A stretch of 64,000 nucleotides of DNA, taken from assembly GCA_020073465.1 (NCBI GenBank), contig JAIQFC010000015.1, positions 164,074-228,073 on the forward strand, written 5' to 3'. Origin of the DNA: Terriglobia bacterium. GTDB lineage: Bacteria; Acidobacteriota; Terriglobia; Terriglobales; Acidobacteriaceae. Shown here piece by piece: positions 44,760 to 53,278 of this stretch. The position numbers and the translations under genes are program-made. Below the pieces are notes generated by a model, which did no database searches, was not told the DNA's origin, and was given only the letters and a program-made list of their open reading frames with translations. Numbering within the stretch: position 1 is the stretch's first letter; every line of letters begins with the position of its first letter.

Positions 44760-45083
44760 ATGGCAGAGCTCCCAAAAGCACCGGCAGAAGCAGCACCACG
44801 TCCTGATCCCAATGAGAAACTGGTGAAGGTGTTTGAATCCGAGGAGGAGACCGAGGCCCTGGTCGTAAAAGGTCTGCTCGAGTCAGCGAGCATCGAGTGC
44901 GATCTCGCCCCACTCTCCCTCACCCAGTACGCCTTCCCCAATATCGGCGGCACCATCATTCAGGTGCGCGAGGAAGACGCGGAGACGGCGCTCCGCCTGA
45001 TTGCCGAGTACCGCCAGGGACAGCCGGAGGCTGACGAGGAAGAAGATGACACTTCTACTGAAGAACCGCCAGTGAAGTCGTGA
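44760..45083 (+). CDS. DUF2007 domain protein
   Basis: The 107-residue product has a DUF2007 (putative signal-transducing) domain: KLVKVFESEEETEALVVKGLLESASIECDLAP, then IIQVREEDAETALRLIAEYR. An acidic tail follows (DEEEDDTSTEEP). DUF2007 proteins fold like GlnB-type regulators but have no assigned function. The 3' end overlaps the convergent comEC gene by 29 bases, so the two transcripts are antisense over that part. Confidence 0.85.
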   Translation: MAELPKAPAEAAPRPDPNEKLVKVFESEEETEALVVKGLLESASIECDLAPLSLTQYAFPNIGGTIIQVREEDAETALRLIAEYRQGQPEADEEEDDTSTEEPPVKS

Positions 45084-47787
45084 CCGAGTGCCCATCGAGA
45101 AGAAACGTTACCGCTCCATCCAGATCCGTCCGGTAGACGCGCGCTCCCGAACTGTACAGGCGCTCCAGCACTTCGCGTCGCGGGAGTCCGAAGGAGTTGC
45201 GGAATCCCACTGAGATCACGGCAAAGCTGGGCCTCGCGACCGCCAGAAGTTCCGGCGTAGTCGAGTTCTGACCGCCGTGGTGCCCCACCCGCAGAACCTC
45301 GACCTTGGGATGATGCCGCGCCGCCACCCGCCGTTCGACCTTCTTCTGCGCATCTCCCTCCAGCAGCACCGACGCCCCGCCGAAACTGATCTGCAGCACC
45401 ATGGAATCATTGTTCTGAGGTTTTGGACCGACATACCACGTACGCGGCGGAAACAGCACACTCACCGTAGCCCCGCCAAAGTCAAACTCATCCCCCTCCC
45501 AGTGATGCACAACTGCAATCCCGAGGCCCTGCGCTTCCGCGATCAACTTCTCAAGCGCATAGCTCGGCGGGATCAGTCCCACCCACAACTCCTTTGGGTG
45601 AAAGTTCTTCAGCACCGATCCCATGCCCCCGATGTGGTCGGAGTGTCCGTGGCTGATGGCAACCGCATCGAGGTGCGAAATGCCCCGCGACCACAAGTAG
45701 GGCGAGACGACATCCTCCCCGAAATCGAGTTGCGAGCCGCCCGCCCCGATTGGCCCCCCCGCATCGATCAGCAGGGTATGTCCCCGTGGCGTAACCAGCA
45801 ACGTGGAATCGCCCTCCCCCACATCGATCGAAGTCATTTCCAGCAGGCTGGGATGAATCCTCGGTGTCGGCGCAATGAGCGCGAGGGCGAACGAGGCAAT
45901 CAGAATGGCCAGCAGTCCGCCGGCAGCCAGGACCACACGGCGACGAGCCAGCATCATCGCCAGCACCAGCGCCACGGCCGCTGCCGTGATCATGAGGACC
46001 GAGGGCGTTGCCACTCGCAGGTCCGCCAGGCGCAAGCCACCCATGCCGCGCACCGTGCCCGTAATACCCTCCAGAGCCCACGCGGTCAGGACCACCGGAA
46101 TCTTTGCCAGCAGCCGGGAAACATACCCCAGGCTGACCGCCGTGATCGCCGCCGGCATCATCAACTCCGTAAGCGGCACCACCACGATATTGGCCGGAAG
46201 CCCGATGGTCGTCGCGCGGTGGAAGTAGTACGCCATCGGCAGGGCCAATCCCATTTGCATGACCGCGGAGATGAACAGCAGTTCAAATGCTCCCAAGGCG
46301 AACCGTGCCACCACGCGTACGAGTCGCGCCGACCACCGCTCTCCCACGAATCGCGTAATCCTTCCCGCGACGAAGCGCAGATCGACACGAAACTGTGCGA
46401 CACGCGGAGGCAACACTCTTCCGTAGTCGTCCGAGTCCCAGTGGGCGAGTGCCCGTCTGTAAAGTTGCGAAGTGCGCTCCAGGATCGGCAGTCCAATCGC
46501 CGCCACAATCAGCACACACACAAACGTCATCTGGAAGCTGGGCGTGAAAAGCTGGCGCGGATCCAGGATCAGCAGCCCCAGTGCGGCCGCTCCCAGCGCG
46601 TTCACCATGGCGCGGTCGCGGTAGAGCAGTCGTGTCCCCAGGTAGATGGTGCACATGAGCGTCGCGCGCCAGACCGGCGCACCCACGTCAGTCAGGAAGG
46701 CATACGCAAAACAAGAGAACACGGTGAGCAATGTGGCGGGCACGTCCGTAACCCGCAGCCGGCGCAGAGTCCAGAACACCACAAACGCCAGTATGCTCAC
46801 GTTCATGCCCGACACGACAAGAATGTGATACGTCCCCGAACGCTGGAAGTCGACGCGCGTATCGCGATCGATGAAAGCTTCTTCCCCGATGACCATGGCG
46901 TCGATGAGCGCAGCCTGGCGCGCCGGCCACAGTTCATGCACCTTCGCAATCACGCTGCGATGGATGCCTGTTCGCCAGCGTTCAATCCGGGTGCCAACGA
47001 ACCCAGAGAGCAGCTCGACATTCTCCGCCTTGGTCGAAGCCAACGCCGCAATTCCGTTGCCCGCGAGATATCCCTGATAGTCGAAGGCCCCGGGATTGCG
47101 GAAATTCCGCGGCGGTTTCAGCTTTGCGGAAAAACGAATCCGCTCGCCGTAATGGAGGATACGCATTGAAGGCGAACCGGAAGTGTTTGCATCAGGTGAA
47201 CTGAAACCGGTCCCATTCGCGGTTTTGGGAAGGGCACGGCTTCCAGCCGTGTCGTTGTCGCCAGTTCCAGATTGAGTTTGTTCACCAGATTCCAAATTCC
47301 CACTCATCCGCGGACTGTAGACGCCAAGCCGGACCCCTGAGTGCACGGAGAAGCTCTGTCCCACCTCAGTCGTTGCCTCCTCGGTTTCGACGTCAACCGA
47401 CTGCGCGATCTCCTCCATCCCTCCTTGTCGCAGGCGCCCGTCCCGCGTGACGTGGGCCACGATCTGCAGTTCCTGCCCAGTAGCAAACTCCTGGATTGTG
47501 AGATCCACCTGCGGTGAAGTTCCCCGCATCTGGATGTGCAGCGCTCCTGCAAGAAAAAATGCGCCCAGAGCCAGCGCTCCTGCCAGCCAGACACGGCGAC
47601 GCACAAAATAGGCGCCGGACGCCAGGAAGGCTACTCCAGCCGCGACCCACCACAAGGCCGGCCGCCAAAGATACGCCCCGGCGACAATGCCTAGCACATA
47701 CGCCAGCGCAGCCCAAAGCATCGGTTGACGAGTTGGCTTGAGATGGAATGCGGGAGGCCCGGCGGGCGTGACAGCAGCGACTTCCAT
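45055..47787 (-). CDS. comEC: DNA-uptake competence channel ComEC/Rec2
   Basis: The 910-residue inner-membrane protein transports single-stranded DNA into the cytoplasm. After N-terminal helices it has a soluble OB-type domain, then the Competence membrane domain (TGIHRSVIAKVHELWPARQAALIDAMVIGEEAFIDRDTRVDFQRSGTYHILVVSGMNVSILAF). A C-terminal metallo-beta-lactamase domain has AISHGHSDHIGGM (HxHxDH) and LRVGHHGGQNSTTPEL. A 30-bp intergenic repeat is embedded in the N-terminal soluble region, encoding DTAGSRALPKT. The ATG used is eight codons inside an open frame. It suggests natural transformability, if the other com genes exist elsewhere. Confidence 0.92.
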   Translation of the reverse strand: MEVAAVTPAGPPAFHLKPTRQPMLWAALAYVLGIVAGAYLWRPALWWVAAGVAFLASGAYFVRRRVWLAGALALGAFFLAGALHIQMRGTSPQVDLTIQEFATGQELQIVAHVTRDGRLRQGGMEEIAQSVDVETEEATTEVGQSFSVHSGVRLGVYSPRMSGNLESGEQTQSGTGDNDTAGSRALPKTANGTGFSSPDANTSGSPSMRILHYGERIRFSAKLKPPRNFRNPGAFDYQGYLAGNGIAALASTKAENVELLSGFVGTRIERWRTGIHRSVIAKVHELWPARQAALIDAMVIGEEAFIDRDTRVDFQRSGTYHILVVSGMNVSILAFVVFWTLRRLRVTDVPATLLTVFSCFAYAFLTDVGAPVWRATLMCTIYLGTRLLYRDRAMVNALGAAALGLLILDPRQLFTPSFQMTFVCVLIVAAIGLPILERTSQLYRRALAHWDSDDYGRVLPPRVAQFRVDLRFVAGRITRFVGERWSARLVRVVARFALGAFELLFISAVMQMGLALPMAYYFHRATTIGLPANIVVVPLTELMMPAAITAVSLGYVSRLLAKIPVVLTAWALEGITGTVRGMGGLRLADLRVATPSVLMITAAAVALVLAMMLARRRVVLAAGGLLAILIASFALALIAPTPRIHPSLLEMTSIDVGEGDSTLLVTPRGHTLLIDAGGPIGAGGSQLDFGEDVVSPYLWSRGISHLDAVAISHGHSDHIGGMGSVLKNFHPKELWVGLIPPSYALEKLIAEAQGLGIAVVHHWEGDEFDFGGATVSVLFPPRTWYVGPKPQNNDSMVLQISFGGASVLLEGDAQKKVERRVAARHHPKVEVLRVGHHGGQNSTTPELLAVARPSFAVISVGFRNSFGLPRREVLERLYSSGARVYRTDLDGAVTFLLDGHSVTTSLAVLQ
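47221..47251. repeat. 30-bp dispersed repeat inside comEC
   Basis: The sequence is identical to the intergenic copy at 44.38 kb and contains the palindrome CACGGCTTCCAGCCGTG. It is read in frame within the OB-like periplasmic part of ComEC, so it must be tolerated by the protein there. Confidence 0.75.
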
Positions 47788-47798
47788 AACACCCTGAT

Positions 47799-47877
47799 AC
47801 TCAGCAATCAACCGTCAGCAACTCAGCCAATCGAGCCTGCGATGGCTGAATGCTGAGTGCTGAGTGCTGAGTGCTGC
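47799..47877. repeat. Heptamer units between rlmD-like and comEC genes
   Basis: Near comEC the units ACTCAGC, AATCAAC, CGTCAGC and ACTCAGC run in one orientation. Further on TGGCTGA, ATGCTGA, GTGCTGA, GTGCTGA and GTGCTGC run in the opposite one. On the comEC strand the first set ends 11 bases before its ATG. The two sets could pair as an inverted repeat. Confidence 0.65.
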
Positions 47878-47889
47878 CTTCTCTCCCGG

Positions 47890-49221
47890 TCACCGCACCA
47901 GGTGAAGAACAGTTTCCAGGTGATAGGTCTGCGGAAAAAGATCCACCAGATGCGCCCGTTCCACCCGGTAGCCCGCGCCCAGCAGTGGAACCAGGTCCCG
48001 CGCCAGCGTCGCCGGGTCACACGCAACATAGGTAATCCGTGGCGCGCCCACGCTTGCCAATGAGCGCGCCACGCTTTCTCCCAGACCACTTCGGGGCGGA
48101 TCCACCACCGCCAGGTCGGGCTTATGGGGGAGGACTGTACCCTTCCCGGACCACCCCTTGCTCAACGAATGGCCCAGATACTGCTCCGTAGTGGCTTGAA
48201 TCACCTCGCCATTCGAGGGCAAATTGTATTTCAGGTCCGACGCCGCAGTCTGTGACGCTTCAACCGAAACCACGTGACGAAAGTCACGCACCAGCACTGT
48301 GGAAAACAGTCCCACTCCGGCGTACAAATCCAGGACCAACTCTCCGGATCGCCCCTGCGTGACGATCTTCACGAGTTCATCGGTCAAATACCGGTTGGTC
48401 TGGAAGAACGCTCCCGCGCTGACCCGGTACGACGCCGATTGCGTTTTGTACGTCAGGTGCTGCTCGCCTAAGCTAACCAGGAATTCGTCCGGTTGCTTCG
48501 ATGGCGCCCGGGCCTGTGCCTCCCGGAATGCGGCGACGCCGGCAATCTCTGGCAGCAGTGCCCGCAATTCCTCCGCCCACGCCTTTACCGCGGCCCTTCT
48601 CGCCGCTGCGCTGCACGAGACTTCAACCAGCAGCTGCGTATCCTCCGCGTTGGAAGAGAACTCAACTTCGTAAATCCCTTCGGCGACCATGCCCGCTCGC
48701 CCGGTTTGCCACAGCGCCGCAATCCCGCGGTTTATCAGCGGCGAGCTGATGGGACACTCCTCAACGGGCAGCAACTCATGGGAGGCAAGCTTGAAGTACC
48801 CCGCCACGAACTCAGGCCGCCCTTGCACCTGCAGCCGTGACCGGTTGCGATAATTCCACGGCGGCGACGGATGCATTTCGATTTCGCACGCCAACTCCAG
48901 CTTGGCCATCCGCCGCAGATTCTCGCGCAAGATTTCTTTCTTGATCTCGAGTTGATGCTCGTAGCTGGCGTGCTGGTAGTGGCATCCGCCACATGCAGCA
49001 AAGTGGGGGCAGCCGGGCTGAATACGGTGCGGCGAAGCCTCAACAATGGTCTCAACCCTGGCGCGCGCGAAGCCCGGTTTCTGCTCAGTCAACGCCGCTT
49101 CGATCTTCTCTCCCGCAAGGACAAACGGCACAAACACCGCCTTGCCGCGCCCGCGTTCGTCGGCCGGAAGACGCGCCAATCCGTCGCCGCCATAGATCAG
49201 CTTTTCAATGGTGAGGGGCAA
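47890..49221 (-). CDS. RNA (uracil-5-)-methyltransferase, RlmD/TrmA family
   Basis: The 443-residue SAM enzyme methylates uracil-C5 in rRNA or tRNA. It has an Fe-S Cys cluster (PGCPHFAACGGCHYQH), a Rossmann core with LVLDLYAGVGLFSTVLVRDF, VDPPRSGLGESV and a C-terminal ITYVACDPATLARDL holding the catalytic Cys. An N-terminal TRAM-like segment (IEKLIYGGDGLAR) is present. The start is TTG. RlmD (m5U1939 of 23S rRNA) is the likeliest specificity, but TrmA-like or RlmC-like targets cannot be excluded. Confidence 0.88.
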   Translation of the reverse strand: MPLTIEKLIYGGDGLARLPADERGRGKAVFVPFVLAGEKIEAALTEQKPGFARARVETIVEASPHRIQPGCPHFAACGGCHYQHASYEHQLEIKKEILRENLRRMAKLELACEIEMHPSPPWNYRNRSRLQVQGRPEFVAGYFKLASHELLPVEECPISSPLINRGIAALWQTGRAGMVAEGIYEVEFSSNAEDTQLLVEVSCSAAARRAAVKAWAEELRALLPEIAGVAAFREAQARAPSKQPDEFLVSLGEQHLTYKTQSASYRVSAGAFFQTNRYLTDELVKIVTQGRSGELVLDLYAGVGLFSTVLVRDFRHVVSVEASQTAASDLKYNLPSNGEVIQATTEQYLGHSLSKGWSGKGTVLPHKPDLAVVDPPRSGLGESVARSLASVGAPRITYVACDPATLARDLVPLLGAGYRVERAHLVDLFPQTYHLETVLHLVR

Positions 49222-49470
49222 GACTTGATTCTACGGCATCAGAAAGGCCAAACTTGGATTGCCGATTCCCAGTGGGAGCCAATCAGTATTCATCGGACAA
49301 GCAACCGTCTTGCTTGGTTCCGGCTTGCCGACGATAAGGGAGTTACTTGTGCTGGCTCGAGTAGAAACGCGGAGTGCGGTCGCGTGCGTGATGTGCCACT
49401 TGCTGTCAGTGGATCATGCATTTTAGCACGTGCATTTGCCAGATTGTTTGTTTACCCAGCCGCGGCCATA

Positions 49471-50247
49471 ATGCGCGTCATGAAGGCCGAAAGCGTTCCG
49501 CTCAACGATATCGAGATGTATTACGAAACTGAAGGCGCGGGAGAGCCGTTACTGCTTCTTCATGGCGGTGCGGGTTGCCAGGAACATTGGGTCCATGCAG
49601 GCCGTGACCAGTTTGTGCGCGAACATACGCTCATCAAGCCGGATGCACGCGGTCACGGTCGAACGACCAACCCCCACAAGACGATCACCCACCGGCAGTG
49701 TGCGCTGGACACCTTTGCTCTGCTGGACCATCTCGGTATCGCGAAATGTCGGGCGATCGGATTGAGCATGGGCGGCAATATCCTTCTCCACATGGCGACG
49801 CTGCAACCGGACCGGATCAAAGCGATGGTTGTGGTAAGCGCGGCTATGTATTTTCCGGAGCAGGCCCGGGCGATCATGAGACAGGTTCCGGCACCTGACA
49901 GCCAGCCGCCGCAAGAGTGGGAGACCATGCGCAATCGTCACAGACTCGGGGACCAGCAGATCGTGGCTCTGTGGGAATGGACCCGCGGGATGAAGGACAG
50001 TTACGACGACATGAATTTTACGCCGCCTTCTTTGTCCAGAATCACGGCCTCCACCTTGATCGTCTATGGAGATCGTGATCCTCTCTACCCGGTCGAGATG
50101 GCCGTAGAGATGTATCGCGCGATTCCCCGGTCCGCCCTTTGGGTCGTGCCCAACGGCGGCCATGGGCCCGTCTTCTTCGACGCCGCGCCTCAGTTTGCCC
50201 AAACCGCGCTGGCGTTCTTTCGAAGCTCGGCCAGTCCGCAAGCCTGA
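49471..50247 (+). CDS. Alpha/beta-hydrolase
   Basis: The 258-residue protein has an alpha/beta-hydrolase fold with the oxyanion strand LLLLHGGAGCQEHW, the nucleophile elbow GLSMGGN, the acid loop VYGDRDPLYPVEMA and the His in PNGGHGPVFF. The catalytic triad is complete. The substrate (ester, lactone or amide) is unknown. I start at ATG giving MRVMKAES; a downstream ATG three codons on is equally possible. It stands between the methyltransferase and the flavoprotein genes, transcribed alone. Confidence 0.85.
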   Translation: MRVMKAESVPLNDIEMYYETEGAGEPLLLLHGGAGCQEHWVHAGRDQFVREHTLIKPDARGHGRTTNPHKTITHRQCALDTFALLDHLGIAKCRAIGLSMGGNILLHMATLQPDRIKAMVVVSAAMYFPEQARAIMRQVPAPDSQPPQEWETMRNRHRLGDQQIVALWEWTRGMKDSYDDMNFTPPSLSRITASTLIVYGDRDPLYPVEMAVEMYRAIPRSALWVVPNGGHGPVFFDAAPQFAQTALAFFRSSASPQA

Positions 50248-50357
50248 CAGGCGTCACCTGCGCAGCCCATTACGAGAATCACGATCGTGAACAGCGACCA
50301 CTACCAATGACCGATTTTCTCCTCAGCCGGCAATCTGGAAATGGCGTATCGACAATG

Positions 50358-51533
50358 TCACAGCATCCTGCCTGCCGCTGCACCCGAAGCCCACGCCCAC
50401 TGAAAGTTGAAACCGCCCAGATGCCCGGTCACATCCACCACTTCCCCGATGAAAAACAGCCCTGGAACCTTACGGCTCTCCATCGTCTTGGCTGAAAGTT
50501 CGTCGGTATCAACCCCGCCTGCAGTCACCTCGGCTTTCTCGTAGCCTTCCGTACTCGAGGGTGTGATGGTCCACGCGTGGATTCGCTGCTCCAGATCGTG
50601 TAACGCCTTGTTCGTCCACGAAGTGGGGGCATGCAGCTCCAGCCAGCGGTCCGCGAGACGATTGGGTAGGAGTCCGCGAAGGTTCGCCCGCAGGGCGCTC
50701 AGATTTCTCGGCACCTCGGGGTCGCGAAACCCAGCTGTGATTTCCTGTCCCGGCGCCAGATCAACCACGACCTGCCGCGACTTCTTCCAATACGACGAAA
50801 TCTGCAGGATGGCGGGGCCGCTCAGCCCGCGATGCGTGATCAGCATCTTCTCCCGAAACTTTTGCCCGTCGCACGAGGCGACTACCTCGGCGGAAACCCC
50901 AGTCAGGTCGCAGTAGTGGGACCGGTCCTCCTCGTTCAACACGAGAGGCACGAGCCCTGGCCACGGCTCGCGAATCTTCAATCCAAACTGCCGCGCCAGG
51001 TCATATCCGAACGAAGTTGCACCGATCTTCGGAATCGACAACCCGCCGGTTGCGACTACCAGCGCAGGCGCGCGAAACTCTGCCTTAGACGCGCGAACAA
51101 CGAACCCGGAGTCACGCGCGACTTCCTCAATCTGCGTATTCAAGAAGATGCTGACGCCGGCATCGCGGCATTCACTCTCCAGCATTCCGAGAATGTCGCG
51201 TGCCGAGCGGTCGCAGAAAAGCTGCCCCAGCGTTTTCTCGTGATACGGAATGTGATGCTTCTCGACCAGCGCAATGAAATCCGCGGGTGTGTAACGCGCC
51301 AGCGCGGACTTTCCAAAATGCGGATTCGACGAAAGAAAGTTCTCCGGCCCGCAGTGAAGGTTGGTGAAGTTGCACCGCCCGCCGCCGGAGATGAGGATTT
51401 TCTTCCCCAGTTTGTCGGCGCGTTCCAGCACAGCAACGCGGCGTCCGCGCCTACCCGCCTCGATAGCGCACATCAGCCCAGCCGCGCCTCCACCCAGAAT
51501 CAATGCGTCGAATGAGTGAGTCACAGCCGTCAC
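50358..51533 (-). CDS. HI0933-family (YhiN/BaiN-like) flavoprotein
   Basis: The 391-residue FAD protein has an N-terminal dinucleotide-binding motif DALILGGGAAGLMCAIEAGRRG, then KILISGGGRCNFTN and the C-terminal FFIGEVVDVTGHLGGFNFQWAWASGAAAG. This is the HI0933 family. Some members reduce unsaturated bile-acid or similar substrates, but most are uncharacterised. The gene overlaps the upstream hypothetical gene by four bases (ATGA-type), so the two are translationally coupled. Confidence 0.9.
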   Translation of the reverse strand: MTAVTHSFDALILGGGAAGLMCAIEAGRRGRRVAVLERADKLGKKILISGGGRCNFTNLHCGPENFLSSNPHFGKSALARYTPADFIALVEKHHIPYHEKTLGQLFCDRSARDILGMLESECRDAGVSIFLNTQIEEVARDSGFVVRASKAEFRAPALVVATGGLSIPKIGATSFGYDLARQFGLKIREPWPGLVPLVLNEEDRSHYCDLTGVSAEVVASCDGQKFREKMLITHRGLSGPAILQISSYWKKSRQVVVDLAPGQEITAGFRDPEVPRNLSALRANLRGLLPNRLADRWLELHAPTSWTNKALHDLEQRIHAWTITPSSTEGYEKAEVTAGGVDTDELSAKTMESRKVPGLFFIGEVVDVTGHLGGFNFQWAWASGAAAGRML

Positions 51534-52240
51534 ATGTAGAACAAGCTGAGCCGCGGCAGCCGGTATTTTTCCAGCAGGCGCTTGTGGACATACTGCTTTT
51601 GCAGTTGCTCAATCTGCGAGGACGGCATCTTGCGCCGGTAGGGAACCAGATCGCGGTCCGCTTCCGCGCGGACGGTCACAATCTCCTCGTCCGGCGTCGC
51701 AGCCAGCAGCGCCGCGAAGAGTTTCTCTTCGATCACCGTGAGATGACGCTCCAGGTCCTCGAGCCGCGCCGCTGGCTTCTTGGCTGAAGTCTCCGCCGCC
51801 AGCCTCCGGAGCGTTTGCGCCCCTTCCAAAGCCGCAATGTGAACCGAAACTCCCCCTCGCTCAGGCACTTGCGCCGCCTCCAGCAAGTCTGCATTCCGCC
51901 GCAGGAAGCCGGCGATCGCGTCCGGCTCAAACCCCTGCTGCTGGCGCGGTTTGACCGAACCTTGCCCTGTCCCCACCGCCGCCTCCTTCATATCTTCCGC
52001 CGCTGCCAGCACTTCCTGCGCACAATACGCCAGGCTATTCACCTTCTTCGTTTTCGACGGACGCTGGTCATATCGATCAAACGCCGCGTCGATTCCCCGC
52101 AGTGCCGCCTCCAGAGGAATGCCCGCATCCTTCCAGGTTTCAATCAGCGCCCAATCGAGCGTGGAGAGCAGCAACCCGCCACCCCGGCGGCGCAGGAATT
52201 GCTCCTCAATTTCGGTGAAGTAGTTGAAGTAATTGTCCAC
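51530..52240 (-). CDS. Conserved hypothetical protein coupled to the flavoprotein
   Basis: The 236-residue soluble protein starts MDNYFNYFTEIEEQFLRRRG. It is helical, with a coiled-coil-like segment (RLEDLERHLTVIEEKLFAALLAATPDEEI) and a C-terminal RRKMPSSQIEQLQKQYVHKRLLEKYRLPRLSLFYM. There is no known catalytic motif or signal. It sits between coaX and the HI0933 flavoprotein, overlapping the latter by four bases, so co-translation is likely. The N-terminus (GGLLLSTLDWALIETWKDAGIPLEAALRGI) resembles a helical adaptor. I do not recognise the family. Confidence 0.75.
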   Translation of the reverse strand: MDNYFNYFTEIEEQFLRRRGGGLLLSTLDWALIETWKDAGIPLEAALRGIDAAFDRYDQRPSKTKKVNSLAYCAQEVLAAAEDMKEAAVGTGQGSVKPRQQQGFEPDAIAGFLRRNADLLEAAQVPERGGVSVHIAALEGAQTLRRLAAETSAKKPAARLEDLERHLTVIEEKLFAALLAATPDEEIVTVRAEADRDLVPYRRKMPSSQIEQLQKQYVHKRLLEKYRLPRLSLFYM

Positions 52241-52246
52241 AGCGGC

Positions 52247-53164
52247 TCAGCGGGCAGAACGCAGGCTCGACGACGCGCGCCCGCCGCCTCCATCCCCCGC
52301 CTTGGATGTGGTTTTGGACAAACCTTTCCCCGCCGGCACATCGCGCCGCGCCGCCGCGTTGCGTTCCCAGATGATGCGCAGCCCTTCCAGGGTGAGAGAG
52401 TCGTCCACATCCTTGATGTACTTCGATCCCGTGCCGATCATCTGCCCCAGCCCGCCAGTGGCCAGGACCTTCGTCTCGCTCCCCAGTTCGCGAAGCAGCA
52501 GTTCGAGAATCCCGTCAACCAGCCCGAGATATCCGTAATAGAGTCCCGACTGCAGGCTGCCTACCGTGTTCGACCCGATCACCCGCTCCGGCTTGCGAAT
52601 CTCGACCCGCGGCAGCCGCGCCGTGCGGTCGAAGAGCGCGTCCGCCGAAATCCCGATTCCCGGACAAATCACGCCGCCCATGTATTCGCCCTTGGCTGAA
52701 ACACAGTCGAACGTCGTCGCCGTTCCGAAATCCACGATCACGCAAGGTCCGCCATACTTTTCAAACGCAGCCACCGCATTGACGATGCGGTCGGCGCCCA
52801 CCTCCGCGGGATTGTCATAGTGCACCGGCATCCCCGTCTTGATGCCCGGCTCGATGAACAGCGGCTTCGAATTGAAATACCTTTCGCACACCTGCCGCAG
52901 CACCGGATCGAGCGGCGGCACCACCGACGAAATCACAATCCCGTGAATCCCCTTCGCCTCCAGCCCCGCCATGGAAAACAGATTGCGGAAAAGCACGCCA
53001 TACTCGTCGACGGTGCTCGTCTGCACGGTAGCTACGCGCCAGTTCGCCACCAGCCGCTCGTAGCGCTCAGGCGTATCCGGCTCGCCGCCTTCGTGAACCT
53101 TGGCCACCCGGGCGAACACCCCCAGCACCGTGTTCGTATTGCCCACATCAAGAACAAGAAGCAT
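52247..53164 (-). CDS. coaX: Type III pantothenate kinase
   Basis: The 305-residue enzyme phosphorylates pantothenate in CoA synthesis and does not respond to CoA feedback as type I enzymes do. It has LLVLDVGNTNTVLGVF with the phosphate-1 motif, VEVGADRIVNAVAAFEKYGGPCVIVDFGTATTFD, and ATGGLGQMIG. The body fits the usual 255-265 residues; about 40 extra Gly/Ala/Arg-rich residues lie at the C-terminus. It follows birA in the same direction, a common pairing, 114 bases downstream of it, and precedes the hypothetical gene by six bases. Confidence 0.93.
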   Translation of the reverse strand: MLLVLDVGNTNTVLGVFARVAKVHEGGEPDTPERYERLVANWRVATVQTSTVDEYGVLFRNLFSMAGLEAKGIHGIVISSVVPPLDPVLRQVCERYFNSKPLFIEPGIKTGMPVHYDNPAEVGADRIVNAVAAFEKYGGPCVIVDFGTATTFDCVSAKGEYMGGVICPGIGISADALFDRTARLPRVEIRKPERVIGSNTVGSLQSGLYYGYLGLVDGILELLLRELGSETKVLATGGLGQMIGTGSKYIKDVDDSLTLEGLRIIWERNAAARRDVPAGKGLSKTTSKAGDGGGGRASSSLRSAR

Positions 53165-53177
53165 AGTTGCTTTGTGT

Positions 53178-53220
53178 CATCCTGAACGAGCCGTTTCTTG
53201 GCGAGTGAAGGACCCGGGCG
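53178..53220. repeat. Dispersed repeat of the TCATCCTGAACG...GAAGGACC type
   Basis: GTCATCCTGAACGAGCCG and then GTGAAGGACCCGGGCG make another variant of the CCTGAGCG repeat, here between birA and coaX. A palindrome GCGTCGCGCCC...GCGACGC lies nearby. Confidence 0.5.
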
Positions 53221-53278
53221 AGCCGCGTGAAGCGTCGCGCCCTTTGCGACGCAACAGTCGCGCGTTTGGCTCGCATCC

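Noticed and set aside
45277-47169. Long open frame (about 630 codons) on the plus strand opposite comEC
   Set aside because: His/Arg/Gln-rich translation with no domain; it is the complement shadow of GC-rich comEC.
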